7,067 nt of DNA, taken from positions 1 to 7,067 of the forward strand of contig CABQMM010000064.1 of assembly GCA_902465215.1 (NCBI GenBank), written 5' to 3'. The notes below the pieces were generated by a model, which was not told the DNA's origin, did no database searches, and was given only the letters and a program-made list of their open reading frames with translations. The stretch comes from an uncultured Bacillota bacterium (GTDB lineage: Bacteria; Bacillota; Clostridia; Peptostreptococcales; Anaerovoracaceae). Made by a program: the position numbers and the translations under genes. Shown here in pieces: positions 1 to 5,525 of this stretch; the stretch's first letter is position 1, and each line of letters opens with the position of its first letter.

Positions 1-543
1 AATTTCATTATTGTATCCATATGCAAACGGCATATTTTCATTAATTTCTACAACAATTTTTCTGGCGCCTCGAATCACGCCTTTCATATCCGCAACCTGT
101 GGGCCTAAATTGAAGTCACCGTTTGCATCCATCGGTCCGACCTGAAACATTGCTACATCTATATGGTTGCCGTTGTCATTCCAAAGATCCGGAAGTTCGC
201 AGAACATCATCGGCATGTACCAGCAGTTTCCGTCATCTGCCATTTTTCGGTCAAACGCATTAAAATGAGCTGATGTAAAGCGTACATGCTGCGGGGCTTC
301 TTCACCAAGCGTTGCCGCCGCACGATAAGTTGCCAGAGATTCGTGGCGAATTCCCACGGTCGAAAGAATCGTAACGCCCTTCAGCTCCGAAACGCGCATT
401 GCAAGAGCCTTATCCATTGTATCTACAACGCCTGCACCCGTTCCAAAATGTACACGGTATCCGTTTCGTACAACCTGAGCCGCCGTTTCTGCCGACACTC
501 GTTTGCTCTCATATTCCAGTCTGTAATTATTAAAATCGGTCAT
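1..543 (-). CDS. Acetyl-CoA hydrolase/transferase family CoA-transferase, N-terminal part (3' end beyond the window)
   Basis: The 181 visible codons are the N-terminal domain of a CoA-transferase of the acetyl-CoA hydrolase/transferase family, which also includes butyryl-CoA:acetate and 4-hydroxybutyrate CoA-transferases. These cytosolic enzymes move CoA between an acyl-CoA and a free acid such as acetate. The translation opens MTDFNNYRLEYESKR, then a Gly-rich stretch (HFGTGAGVVDTMDKAL, about residues 32-47). Further on are HFNAFDRKMADDG and DVAMFQVGPMDANGDFNLGP, typical of the family's first domain. The ATG at 543 is preceded by AAAGGAGAG at a good distance. The catalytic glutamate of this family lies in the C-terminal half, so it is outside the window and substrate cannot be assigned. 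Upstream on the same strand is a small unknown gene followed by a terminator. I see no clear promoter between them, so partial read-through is possible. Family assignment is firm; exact substrate is open. Confidence 0.85.
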   Translation of the reverse strand, partial: MTDFNNYRLEYESKRVSAETAAQVVRNGYRVHFGTGAGVVDTMDKALAMRVSELKGVTILSTVGIRHESLATYRAAATLGEEAPQHVRFTSAHFNAFDRKMADDGNCWYMPMMFCELPDLWNDNGNHIDVAMFQVGPMDANGDFNLGPQVADMKGVIRGARKIVVEINENMPFAYGYNNEI

Positions 544-603
544 TTCCTTACTCTCCTTTCGCTCTGCGCCTGCTGTTTTGCTTGTAAAATCTATCCTATT
601 CTT

Positions 604-637
604 AAAAAATAATAGCCCTGCAAGTGCAAAGCTATTA
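604..637 (-). terminator. Intrinsic terminator after the 73-residue small gene
   Basis: Read on the minus strand, a 7-bp outer stem (TAATAGC at 637-631 with GCTATTA at 616-610) encloses a short TGC/GCA inner stem (628-626 with 621-619). Six T residues (609-604) follow at once. It lies about 40 nt past the stop of the small gene and about 60 nt before the CoA-transferase start. It probably ends the small gene's transcript, with possible read-through. Confidence 0.6.
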
Positions 638-678
638 CTCTTTTCATTAAAATATAAAACTATGTTAACCGCTATGAA

Positions 679-900
679 TCAGTGCCCGAAATCCGCTTTC
701 GCAGCGTCAAGTTCTGCAAGCCCTGCTTCAATCGTTTCTGCAATTTCCTCGTCTGTAAACTTGCAGCCTTCTCTATCCGCATAAGCCTGCATTCCCGTTT
801 TGATAATCGGTTTTACCACATCTCGTTCGATGGAGTTAGGGTTAACTTCGTTGATTGCCTCTTCAAAAGCAAATCTTAAAAAATCTTTCTGCGTAATCAT
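679..900 (-). CDS. Small acidic protein of unknown function (73 residues)
   Basis: I do not recognise this protein. It is 73 residues, acidic and predicted mostly helical: MITQKDFLRFAFEEAINE at the N-terminus, then a VVKPIIKTGMQAYADREG segment, an acidic FTDEEIAETIEAG helix and an Ala-rich, acidic end. It has one cysteine, no signal peptide and no membrane segment, so it is probably cytosolic. The start is the ATG at 900: AAAAGGAGG sits 8-10 nt upstream of it, whereas an in-frame ATG at 924 has no ribosome binding site and would place the AAAAGGAGG inside the coding region. A strong promoter (961-988) and a downstream hairpin terminator (604-637) make it look like a stand-alone unit between purF and the CoA-transferase gene. 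A role next to the CoA-transferase would be a guess. That it is a real gene is well supported; its function is not. Confidence 0.75.
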   Translation of the reverse strand: MITQKDFLRFAFEEAINEVNPNSIERDVVKPIIKTGMQAYADREGCKFTDEEIAETIEAGLAELDAAKADFGH

Positions 901-960
901 AGCGGGTCCTCCTTTTAATTTCATATTATTATTGTTTTGGGAATCTCTTCCTATAATTCT

Positions 961-988
961 ATTTTACAAAAAAAATGGAATTTGTCAA
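961..988 (-). promoter_or_regulatory. Sigma-A-type promoter for the small acidic protein gene
   Basis: On the minus strand a perfect TTGACA (988-983) is followed after 16 nt by TAAAAT (966-961). The spacer includes a run of eight T. The start codon at 900 is about 60 nt downstream with a strong AAAAGGAGG before it. This fits independent transcription of the small gene after purF. Confidence 0.65.
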
Positions 989-990
989 TA

Positions 991-1027
991 AAAAAAGGCT
1001 TGCGAATTTTGTATACATGAAACGCAA
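991..1027 (-). terminator. Possible weak terminator of the pur operon
   Basis: Immediately after the purF stop, on the minus strand, TTGCG (1027-1023) can pair with CGCAA (1005-1001), followed by GCC and seven T (997-991). The stem is only 5 bp with a 17-nt loop, so this is a candidate at best. It would separate purF from the promoter of the small gene just downstream. Confidence 0.3.
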
Positions 1028-1028
1028 T

Positions 1029-2459
1029 TTACTCCCTGCCCGGAATCGGAGACTCAAATCTTCCCTTAGCACTTGTCTTCGGAATCTCCGTCGGATATTT
1101 ACCGTCGAAACATGCGGTGCAGTACTTCGCACCGTTCATGCCCTTGGCAATCTGCTTTGCATTTTCCACGCTCAGATAGCCAAGCGAATCGACTCCGATA
1201 ATCTGCGCAATCTCTTCAATCGTATGATTTGCGGCTATCAGGTTCTCACGCGAATCGATATCCGTACCATAATAGCAAGGATTCAAAAACGGCGGTGCGG
1301 AGACTCTCAGGTGAATTTCCTTCGCGCCTTCTTCCCTTAAAAGCTTGACAATCCGCGCACTGGTCGTACCGCGTACAATCGAGTCGTCAATCATCACCAC
1401 GCGTTTGCCGCTAACAACCTCCGCAATTGGATTGAGCTTGATTTTTACCTTGTCCTCCCGGCTCTTCTGTCCCGGCTGAATAAAGGTTCTGCCGATATAT
1501 TTATTCTTAATAAACCCGATTTCGTATGGTATTCCGGACTGCTTCGCATAGCCTACCGCTGCATCCAGCCCCGAATCAGGCACTCCGATTACGACATCTG
1601 CCTGTACCGGATGCTCCAGCGCAAGAAACGCTCCCGCGCGCATACGTGCGGTATGCACGCTGCAGCCGTCGATGACGGAATCCGGTCTTGCAAAATAGAT
1701 ATATTCAAATACGCACATCGCGCCTTCCGCCTTGCCGCAGTGGTCCTCAATGCTTCTCACGCCGTCCTTATCGAAAATTACGATTTCGCCCGGCTTAATA
1801 TCCCGGATAAACTTCGCGCTGACAGCATCGAGCGCGCAACTTTCCGATGCGACTACATATCTGCCATCCTCTGTCTTTCCGTAACAAAGCGGACGGAATC
1901 CGTTTTCATCGCGCACCGCAATCAGCTTGGCCGGCGACATAATTACCAGAGAATATGCGCCTTTAATTCGGTCCATCGCTTTGTTTACCGCCTGCTCAAT
2001 CGAAGGAGCTTTCAGCCTTTCCTTCGTGATGATATAGGAAATGACTTCCGTATCGCTGGTGGTGGAAAAGATAGAACCTTCCATCTCCAGTTCACGCCGC
2101 AGTTCTTCGCAATTCACAATGTTACCGTTATGTGCAAGCGCCATTCTTCCCTTGATATGATTGACAACGATCGGCTGCGCATTGCTGCGGTCGTTTCCGC
2201 CGGTTGTGCCGTAGCGCACATGACCAACCGCCATGTTGCCTTCACCCAGACCTTCTAAAATCCGCGGTGAAAAGACATCATTGACAAGTCCTGTGTCCTT
2301 ATATACCTGAAAGAGCCCTGCGTCGTTGACAACTATGCCGCACGACTCCTGTCCGCGGTGCTGCAGCGCAAACAAGCCGTAATATGCCGTGCTTGCAACA
2401 TCGGATTTTTCCTGGGAAAATACACCGAAAACACCACATTCTTCTCTCAAACTACTCAT
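1029..2459 (-). CDS. purF: Amidophosphoribosyltransferase (glutamine PRPP amidotransferase)
   Basis: PurF catalyses the first committed step of de novo purine synthesis: PRPP plus glutamine gives 5-phosphoribosylamine, glutamate and pyrophosphate. The product has 476 residues, normal for the Bacillus-type enzyme. A short propeptide (MSSLREE) precedes Cys8, the N-terminal nucleophile of the class II glutaminase domain after processing. Family motifs follow: HVRYGTTG, AHNGNIVN, TTSDTEVI, and the PRPP-binding loop VVMIDDSIVRGTTS in the C-terminal half. All four cysteines expected to hold the 4Fe-4S cluster of the Bacillus-type enzyme are visible, in GAMCVFEYIYFARPD, LNPCYYG and KYCTACFDG. I chose the ATG at 2459 because GCAGGAGG lies just upstream and the catalytic cysteine then sits near the N-terminus. 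The longer reading from further upstream overlaps the end of purC. The gene lies 16 nt after purC and is surely co-transcribed with it. Confidence 0.97.
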   Translation of the reverse strand: MSSLREECGVFGVFSQEKSDVASTAYYGLFALQHRGQESCGIVVNDAGLFQVYKDTGLVNDVFSPRILEGLGEGNMAVGHVRYGTTGGNDRSNAQPIVVNHIKGRMALAHNGNIVNCEELRRELEMEGSIFSTTSDTEVISYIITKERLKAPSIEQAVNKAMDRIKGAYSLVIMSPAKLIAVRDENGFRPLCYGKTEDGRYVVASESCALDAVSAKFIRDIKPGEIVIFDKDGVRSIEDHCGKAEGAMCVFEYIYFARPDSVIDGCSVHTARMRAGAFLALEHPVQADVVIGVPDSGLDAAVGYAKQSGIPYEIGFIKNKYIGRTFIQPGQKSREDKVKIKLNPIAEVVSGKRVVMIDDSIVRGTTSARIVKLLREEGAKEIHLRVSAPPFLNPCYYGTDIDSRENLIAANHTIEEIAQIIGVDSLGYLSVENAKQIAKGMNGAKYCTACFDGKYPTEIPKTSAKGRFESPIPGRE

Positions 2460-2475
2460 ACCTTGCGCCTCCTGC

Positions 2476-3195
2476 TTATTCGCCGAACACACGATTCATC
2501 ATTTCGTTATAGGCATCTTCCACGCCGCCCATGTCTCTGCGGAAGCGGTCCTTATCCAGCTTTTCATTGGTTTCGCTGTCCCAGAAACGACAGGTGTCCG
2601 GTGAGATTTCATCCGCGAGCACGATTGTCCCATCGGAAAGTCTTCCGTATTCCATCTTAAAGTCAACTAATTTGACCTTACGCTCCAAAAAGTATTCCTT
2701 GAGGATTTCATTGACACGAAATGCATAGCGTTTAATCGTCTCAATTTCTTCATCCGTTGCAAGACCTAAAGCCTTCGCATGATAGGAGTTCATCAGCGGG
2801 TCGTGCAATTCGTCATTTTTATAGGAAAATTCGATTGTCGGAGCATCGAAAACGATGCCTTCTTCCACACCGAATCTCTTCGCAAAAGAGCCTGCGGAAA
2901 TATTGCGGATAATAACTTCCAGCGGCACAATCGAAACCTTTTTTACCAATGTGTCGCGGTCGCTGAGTTCTTCAACAAAATGCGTCGGCACACCCTTTTC
3001 TTCAAGTATTTTGCAAAGATGATTTGACATCTTGTTATTGATAACGCCTTTGCCCACAATCGTTCCCTTTTTCAGTCCGTCTAAAGCGGTTGCGTCGTCT
3101 TTATATGATACGATTACATAATCCGGATTGTTTGTGCTGTATACCTTTTTCGCCTTGCCCTCGTAGAGTTGTTCTAACTTTTCAATCTTTTCCAT
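2476..3195 (-). CDS. purC: Phosphoribosylaminoimidazole-succinocarboxamide synthase (SAICAR synthetase)
   Basis: PurC joins CAIR and aspartate with ATP hydrolysis to give SAICAR in cytosolic de novo purine synthesis. At 239 residues it has the usual single-domain bacterial length. Recognisable motifs in order are [10 protein letters not shown] near residue 10, [20 protein letters not shown] in the middle (ATP and CAIR pocket), [23 protein letters not shown], and [11 protein letters not shown] near the C-terminus. The ATG at 3195 is preceded by GGGGGAGG at 8 nt. An upstream in-frame start (3228) lacks a ribosome binding site. It is the first gene of a purC-purF pair driven by the promoter at 3238-3266. 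Other pur genes are not in the window, so either the operon is split or purC-purF is a separate unit. Confidence 0.97.
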   Translation of the reverse strand: MEKIEKLEQLYEGKAKKVYSTNNPDYVIVSYKDDATALDGLKKGTIVGKGVINNKMSNHLCKILEEKGVPTHFVEELSDRDTLVKKVSIVPLEVIIRNISAGSFAKRFGVEEGIVFDAPTIEFSYKNDELHDPLMNSYHAKALGLATDEEIETIKRYAFRVNEILKEYFLERKVKLVDFKMEYGRLSDGTIVLADEISPDTCRFWDSETNEKLDKDRFRRDMGGVEDAYNEMMNRVFGE

Positions 3196-3237
3196 TTGTC
3201 TTACCTCCCCCGAAAAAAGATTCTGCAAATATAGTAT

Positions 3238-3266
3238 GTTATATCATCGGTCGAATGATTTGTCAA
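3238..3266 (-). promoter_or_regulatory. Promoter of purC-purF
   Basis: On the minus strand TTGACA (3266-3261) and TATAAC (3243-3238) are separated by exactly 17 nt. The inferred start lies about 35 nt before the purC ATG, leaving no room for a riboswitch in the leader. Two CGAA-containing boxes in opposite orientation surround the -35 element (about 3251-3258 and 3281-3287) and could be operator half-sites (see findings). Confidence 0.85.
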
Positions 3267-3476
3267 TTCTTCTGATAAATGTTCGCCCTATTTTCCGTAA
3301 ATTTCTTTGTCCTTTTCATGAAAAATACGCCAAAACACGTACATTCTGCACATACCCCAGTAAAAAAATACGGAAATTTCATTTTTTCCTTAACTCTGCT
3401 CTTGCTTGCGCATGATGGAATGAAATACAGAGCTAAATATTTTTGTCGTTTTCTACAAAAAACTTCAAAAAACATG
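3267..3476. other. AT-rich divergent intergenic region between purC and the T-box leader
   Basis: About 210 bp separate the two back-to-back promoters. Short open frames on both strands are low-complexity and lack ribosome binding sites; I regard them as noise. The only structure I see is an 8-bp inverted repeat, TTTCCGTA (3292-3299) against TACGGAAA (3369-3376). Its role is unknown. Confidence 0.5.
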
Positions 3477-3506
3477 TTGACATACCACATTTTCTTGTGC
3501 TATAAT
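3477..3506 (+). promoter_or_regulatory. Strong promoter of the T-box leader and trpB pseudogene
   Basis: A perfect TTGACA (3477-3482) and a perfect TATAAT (3501-3506) are 18 nt apart. TGC directly before the -10 gives an extended -10 element. Transcription should start near 3513, right at the leader. The promoter remains intact although the gene it serves is broken. Confidence 0.9.
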
Positions 3507-3512
3507 TCCGTA

Positions 3513-3670
3513 AACCGTTGAGGGAGAGTAAGCGAGACGGAGTAACTCCTCCGTAAACAAAGAGCTGCGTATGATTGTATGCGATGAGTCGGGCGCGGAA
3601 TGCGTCAAGCCGGGTGGCACCGCAGGTTGATTTTCATCCTGTCCCAGCAAATTACGGGACAGGTTTTTTT
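3513..3670 (+). promoter_or_regulatory. T-box leader (tRNA-sensing transcription attenuator), apparently shortened
   Basis: A T-box leader binds a specific tRNA and lets transcription continue when that tRNA is uncharged. The diagnostic T-box GGGTGGCACCGC is at 3612-3623. A full antiterminator can be drawn: GGG (3612-3614) pairs with CCC (3643-3645), and GCAGG (3622-3626) pairs with CCTGT (3638-3642), leaving the 7-nt bulge TGGCACC. The bulge reads UGGC, so the matching tRNA should have discriminator base G73, which fits tRNA-Trp among others. Upstream are AGTA motifs (3527-3530 and 3541-3544), an AAAGAG element (3559-3564) and a small hairpin (3568-3573 with 3578-3583, loop ATTG), resembling the distal part of Stem I. 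Only about 30 nt lie between this hairpin and the T-box, so the specifier strand and Stem III region seem missing or greatly reduced. No TGG occurs before the bulge. Confidence 0.85.
3638..3670 (+). terminator. T-box-controlled intrinsic terminator
   Basis: CCTGTCCC (3638-3645) pairs with GGGACAGG (3656-3663) as a perfect 8-bp stem with a 10-nt loop, followed by seven T (3664-3670). Its 5' arm is the same sequence used as the 3' arm of the antiterminator, so the two structures exclude each other. Confidence 0.95.
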
Positions 3671-3723
3671 ATTGCCTGACCCTGACCCATATATAGATGA
3701 AAGAAAAAACGGAGGAAAAAACA

Positions 3724-4593
3724 ATGACAACAAAGAATGAACAAACGATTCCTTATAAGATTTATCTGACCGAAGAAGAAATGCCAAAAGCATGGTACAA
3801 TGTCCGCAGTGATATGAAGGTAAAGCCTGCCCCGCTGCTGAATCCGGGCACAGGTAAGCCGATGACTGCCGAAGAGCTTTCCGGAGTATTTTGCGAAGAA
3901 CTGGTGCAGCAGGAACTGGATGACGACACTGCTTATATCGAAATTCCGCAGGAAATTCAGGATTTCTATAAAATGTACCGTCCGGCGCCGCTAGTTCGCG
4001 CTTATTGTCTGGAAGAAAAGCTGGGCACCCCTGCGAAAATCTATTACAAGTTTGAGTGAAACAATACGAGCGGAAGCCACAAGCTGAACTCCGCGATTGC
4101 GCCTGCATCCTGCCCGAGCTTCACTCGCGGACAATTCAAATATGACTTCTGCGATACCGGCATGATCTGCCCGCTCGCAAAGATGTACACGCTCGGAAGC
4201 GGATTCATTCCTTCTGCCAACCACGCAGGCGGTCTTCGTTTCCACGGCATGAGCTCCACCCTGTCACAGCTCTATCACGATGGATATATGGAAGCAAGAG
4301 CGGTAGAGCAGACTGAAGTCTTTGCTGCAGCTGAGACATTCGCAAGAGTGGAAGGTATTTTGCCGGCACCGGAAAGCAGCCATGCAATCAAGGCAGCCAT
4401 CGACGAGGCATTAAAGTGCAAAGAAACCGGCGAAGAAAAGACGATCTTATTCGGTCTCACCGGAACCGGCTACTTCGACCTCGTAGCATATCAGAAATTC
4501 AACGACGGCGAAATGAGCGACTACATCCCGACTGATGAAGACCTCGCAAAAGGCTTCGCAGGAATCCCGGATATTCCGCAGAACAGAGAATAA
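3724..4593 (+). pseudogene. trpB: Tryptophan synthase beta chain, TrpB2 type: nonsense codon plus large in-frame deletion
   Basis: Intact TrpB condenses indole with serine to make tryptophan, using PLP. The start is the ATG at 3724 with GGAGG 8 nt upstream. The first 111 residues are well preserved (KIYLTEEEMPKAWYNVRSD, MYRPAPLVRAYCLEEKLG, AKIYYKFE). A TGA at 4057-4059 then stands where the family has glycine (KFEGNNTSGSHKLNSA). The same frame continues with NNTSGSHKLNSAIA, which holds the PLP lysine. It then jumps directly to PASCPSFTRG, which in family members lies far downstream. The C-terminal part is intact to the stop at 4591-4593 (CPLAKMYTLGSGF, LPAPESSHAIKAA, LFGLTGTGYFDL). In total 290 codons remain where TrpB2 proteins usually have over 420, so roughly 140-170 are gone, including the Gly-rich phosphate-binding loop. 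No active enzyme is possible. An assembly error at the deletion point cannot be excluded. Confidence 0.93.
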
Positions 4594-4606
4594 ATAGATT
4601 TCTATC

Positions 4607-4735
4607 GCCCGGCGCGCCGCCGGGCGCTGCACTAAGCGCCCGGTCTGGCCACCGGGCGCACGATTGGGCGCGTCATCTGGCAGGTCACTGGGTGCGCTAT
4701 CGAGTGCGCCGTCTGGCGGGCTGACGGGCGCGCCC
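4607..4735. repeat. GC-rich cluster of overlapping palindromes and degenerate tandem repeats
   Basis: Ninety-nine of 129 bases are G or C, far above the flanks. Perfect inverted repeats overlap in series: GCCCGGCG (4607-4614) with CGCCGGGC (4618-4625); CCGGGCGC (4620-4627) with GCGCCCGG (4636-4643); GCGCCCGGT (4636-4644) with ACCGGGCGC (4651-4659); and the palindrome GGGCGCGCCC (4726-4735). TCTGGC recurs at 4644, 4676 and 4712, flanked each time by GCGC-type sequence, giving a degenerate repeat of 32-36 bp. It starts 13 nt after the trpB pseudogene stop and ends exactly where the next inverted-repeat element begins. No T-run follows the hairpins, so a standard terminator is not evident. It resembles an extragenic palindromic repeat element; I do not recognise the family. 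Confidence 0.8.
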
Positions 4736-5053
4736 AAATGTATATTTACACGAAAAAGAGGCAAAAAAAGGGCTTCATTCGTGTAAAGTCACATTTTTTG
4801 CCCCCGTATCCTTCTCATGCTGCATCCGGCAAGTGTCTTCTCTCGTCGGCGCAAAAACTTCCACATGGAATGTGACACTCTGAAATCGTTGAAATTCCAA
4901 GCTTTCTTTCTGCATTCCTATTTTTCGTCTTTCTTCCCTTCGCTTCTTTGGGCTATCTTCTATCGAAATTTTTCCTTCCAATTACATTAAATCCGGCCTC
5001 AGGTACACGAAATCGACCTCAAATTTTAGGATTTTTCGTGTAAATATACATTT
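4736..5053. mobile_element. 318-bp segment bounded by perfect 22-bp inverted repeats (candidate MITE-like element)
   Basis: Positions 4736-4757 (beginning AAATGTATATTTACACG) are the exact reverse complement of 5032-5053. The match ends on both sides at those bases. Inside each end lies another inverted copy of the ACACGAA core (4778-4787 and 5004-5012), so each terminus can form its own hairpin. The interior holds a further nested pair, GTCACATT (4788-4795) with AATGTGAC (4869-4876), next to TTTTTGC/GCAAAAA, and a long pyrimidine-rich tract (about 4900-4980). The longest open frame (minus strand, 68 residues) starts at TTG without a ribosome binding site and looks non-coding. I see no target-site duplication. 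It could be a miniature transposable element, or alternatively a structured non-coding RNA or regulatory stem. The repeats are certain; the mobile interpretation is inference. Confidence 0.6.
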
Positions 5054-5054
5054 C

Positions 5055-5073
5055 AATACCCTCTGGGGGTATT
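5055..5073. repeat. Short perfect hairpin after the inverted-repeat element
   Basis: AATACCC (5055-5061) pairs with GGGTATT (5067-5073) around a 5-nt loop, one base outside the right 22-bp repeat. No T-run follows, so it is not a standard terminator on either strand. The stretch from here to the promoter at 5171 has no gene. Confidence 0.5.
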
Positions 5074-5170
5074 CAAGACGCGGATGGTTTGCCGTTTACG
5101 AATATTCACAGGACATTCGAATCAGAGTTACAGCTCCTTTTTTTAATGTCTTTTGCTTTTTTCAACCATA

Positions 5171-5179
5171 TGTTATACT
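5171..5179 (+). promoter_or_regulatory. Extended -10 promoter of the double-glycine peptide operon
   Basis: TGT-TATACT (5171-5179) is an extended -10 element. A weak -35 candidate, TTGCTT (5153-5158), lies 15 nt upstream, shorter than ideal. The start would be near 5186, giving a leader of about 60 nt before the ATG at 5246. Upstream, CGAAT (5099-5103) and ATTCG (5115-5119) form a short inverted repeat that could serve a regulator, though this is speculative. Confidence 0.5.
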
Positions 5180-5245
5180 ATATCTAAATAATCATTAGCC
5201 TTTTTTTCTTTTTGATCGTATAAATAAACAGAAGGAGGTGGTAAA

Positions 5246-5500
5246 ATGTCGAAAAAGGAAAAGACTGATATCCTTAGCGCGGATGCGCTTGACAAAGTTT
5301 CGGGCGGCACCGAAATAGTGGACAATGAGAGTATTAAGATAAACCATGATATCTTTGACACCAGTATAAAGCTCAACAATGTTGATTTTAATACAAAGAT
5401 CAACAATTCCGACTTTGACCCAAAGATTAATTCCAACAATTTTGACACAAGCATAAAAATAAACAACAAGTCCGATATAAAGATATTGAAAAACGGCTGA
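5246..5500 (+). CDS. Double-glycine leader peptide precursor with Asn/Asp-rich repeat core (84 residues)
   Basis: This is a short precursor of the bacteriocin/RiPP type. Residues 1-21 form a charged leader ending DILSADALDKVSGG, the double-glycine signal cut by C39 peptidases of peptidase-containing ABC exporters. Cleavage after Gly21 would free a 63-residue core with no cysteine. The core is built from diverged repeats of 9-11 residues: DIFDTSIKLNN, VDFNTKINN, SDFDPKINS, NNFDTSIKINN (residues 35-74). The pattern is (D/N)-(I/F)-(D/N), then a short stretch, then K-(I/L)-N. The absence of Cys rules out an ordinary lanthipeptide or disulfide bacteriocin; alternating hydrophobic and Asn/Asp residues suggest beta structure. 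The start has an excellent GAAGGAGGTG (5231-5240). The second precursor follows 25 nt downstream. No exporter or modifying enzyme is in the window. The leader class is clear; the activity is unknown, and I do not recognise the core. Confidence 0.85.
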   Translation: MSKKEKTDILSADALDKVSGGTEIVDNESIKINHDIFDTSIKLNNVDFNTKINNSDFDPKINSNNFDTSIKINNKSDIKILKNG

Positions 5501-5525
5501 AAATTTATTGTATAGGAGAATTAAA

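Noticed and set aside
3196..3237. Purine riboswitch upstream of purC
   Set aside because: The 5' leader from the inferred start is only about 35-40 nt, too short for a purine aptamer and expression platform.
3263..3490. Short open frames on both strands in the purC/T-box intergenic region
   Set aside because: They are AT-rich, low-complexity, overlap both promoters and have no ribosome binding sites.
4057..4059. TGA in trpB read as a recoded sense codon (glycine, tryptophan or selenocysteine)
   Set aside because: The gene also lacks a large central block, so it cannot be active. Other genes here appear to use TGA as a normal stop (679, 5498, 5724 region), and no recoding structure is apparent.
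4607..4735. CRISPR array
   Set aside because: Repeats are degenerate, GC-rich and overlapping, and there are no unique spacers of constant length.
4447..4764. Minus-strand open frame across the end of trpB and the GC-rich block
   Set aside because: It lies antisense to conserved trpB sequence and then reads the palindromic repeats; there is no ribosome binding site and no recognisable protein.
4775..4981. 68-residue minus-strand open frame inside the inverted-repeat element
   Set aside because: It begins at TTG with no ribosome binding site. Its charged composition simply reflects the purine-rich strand.
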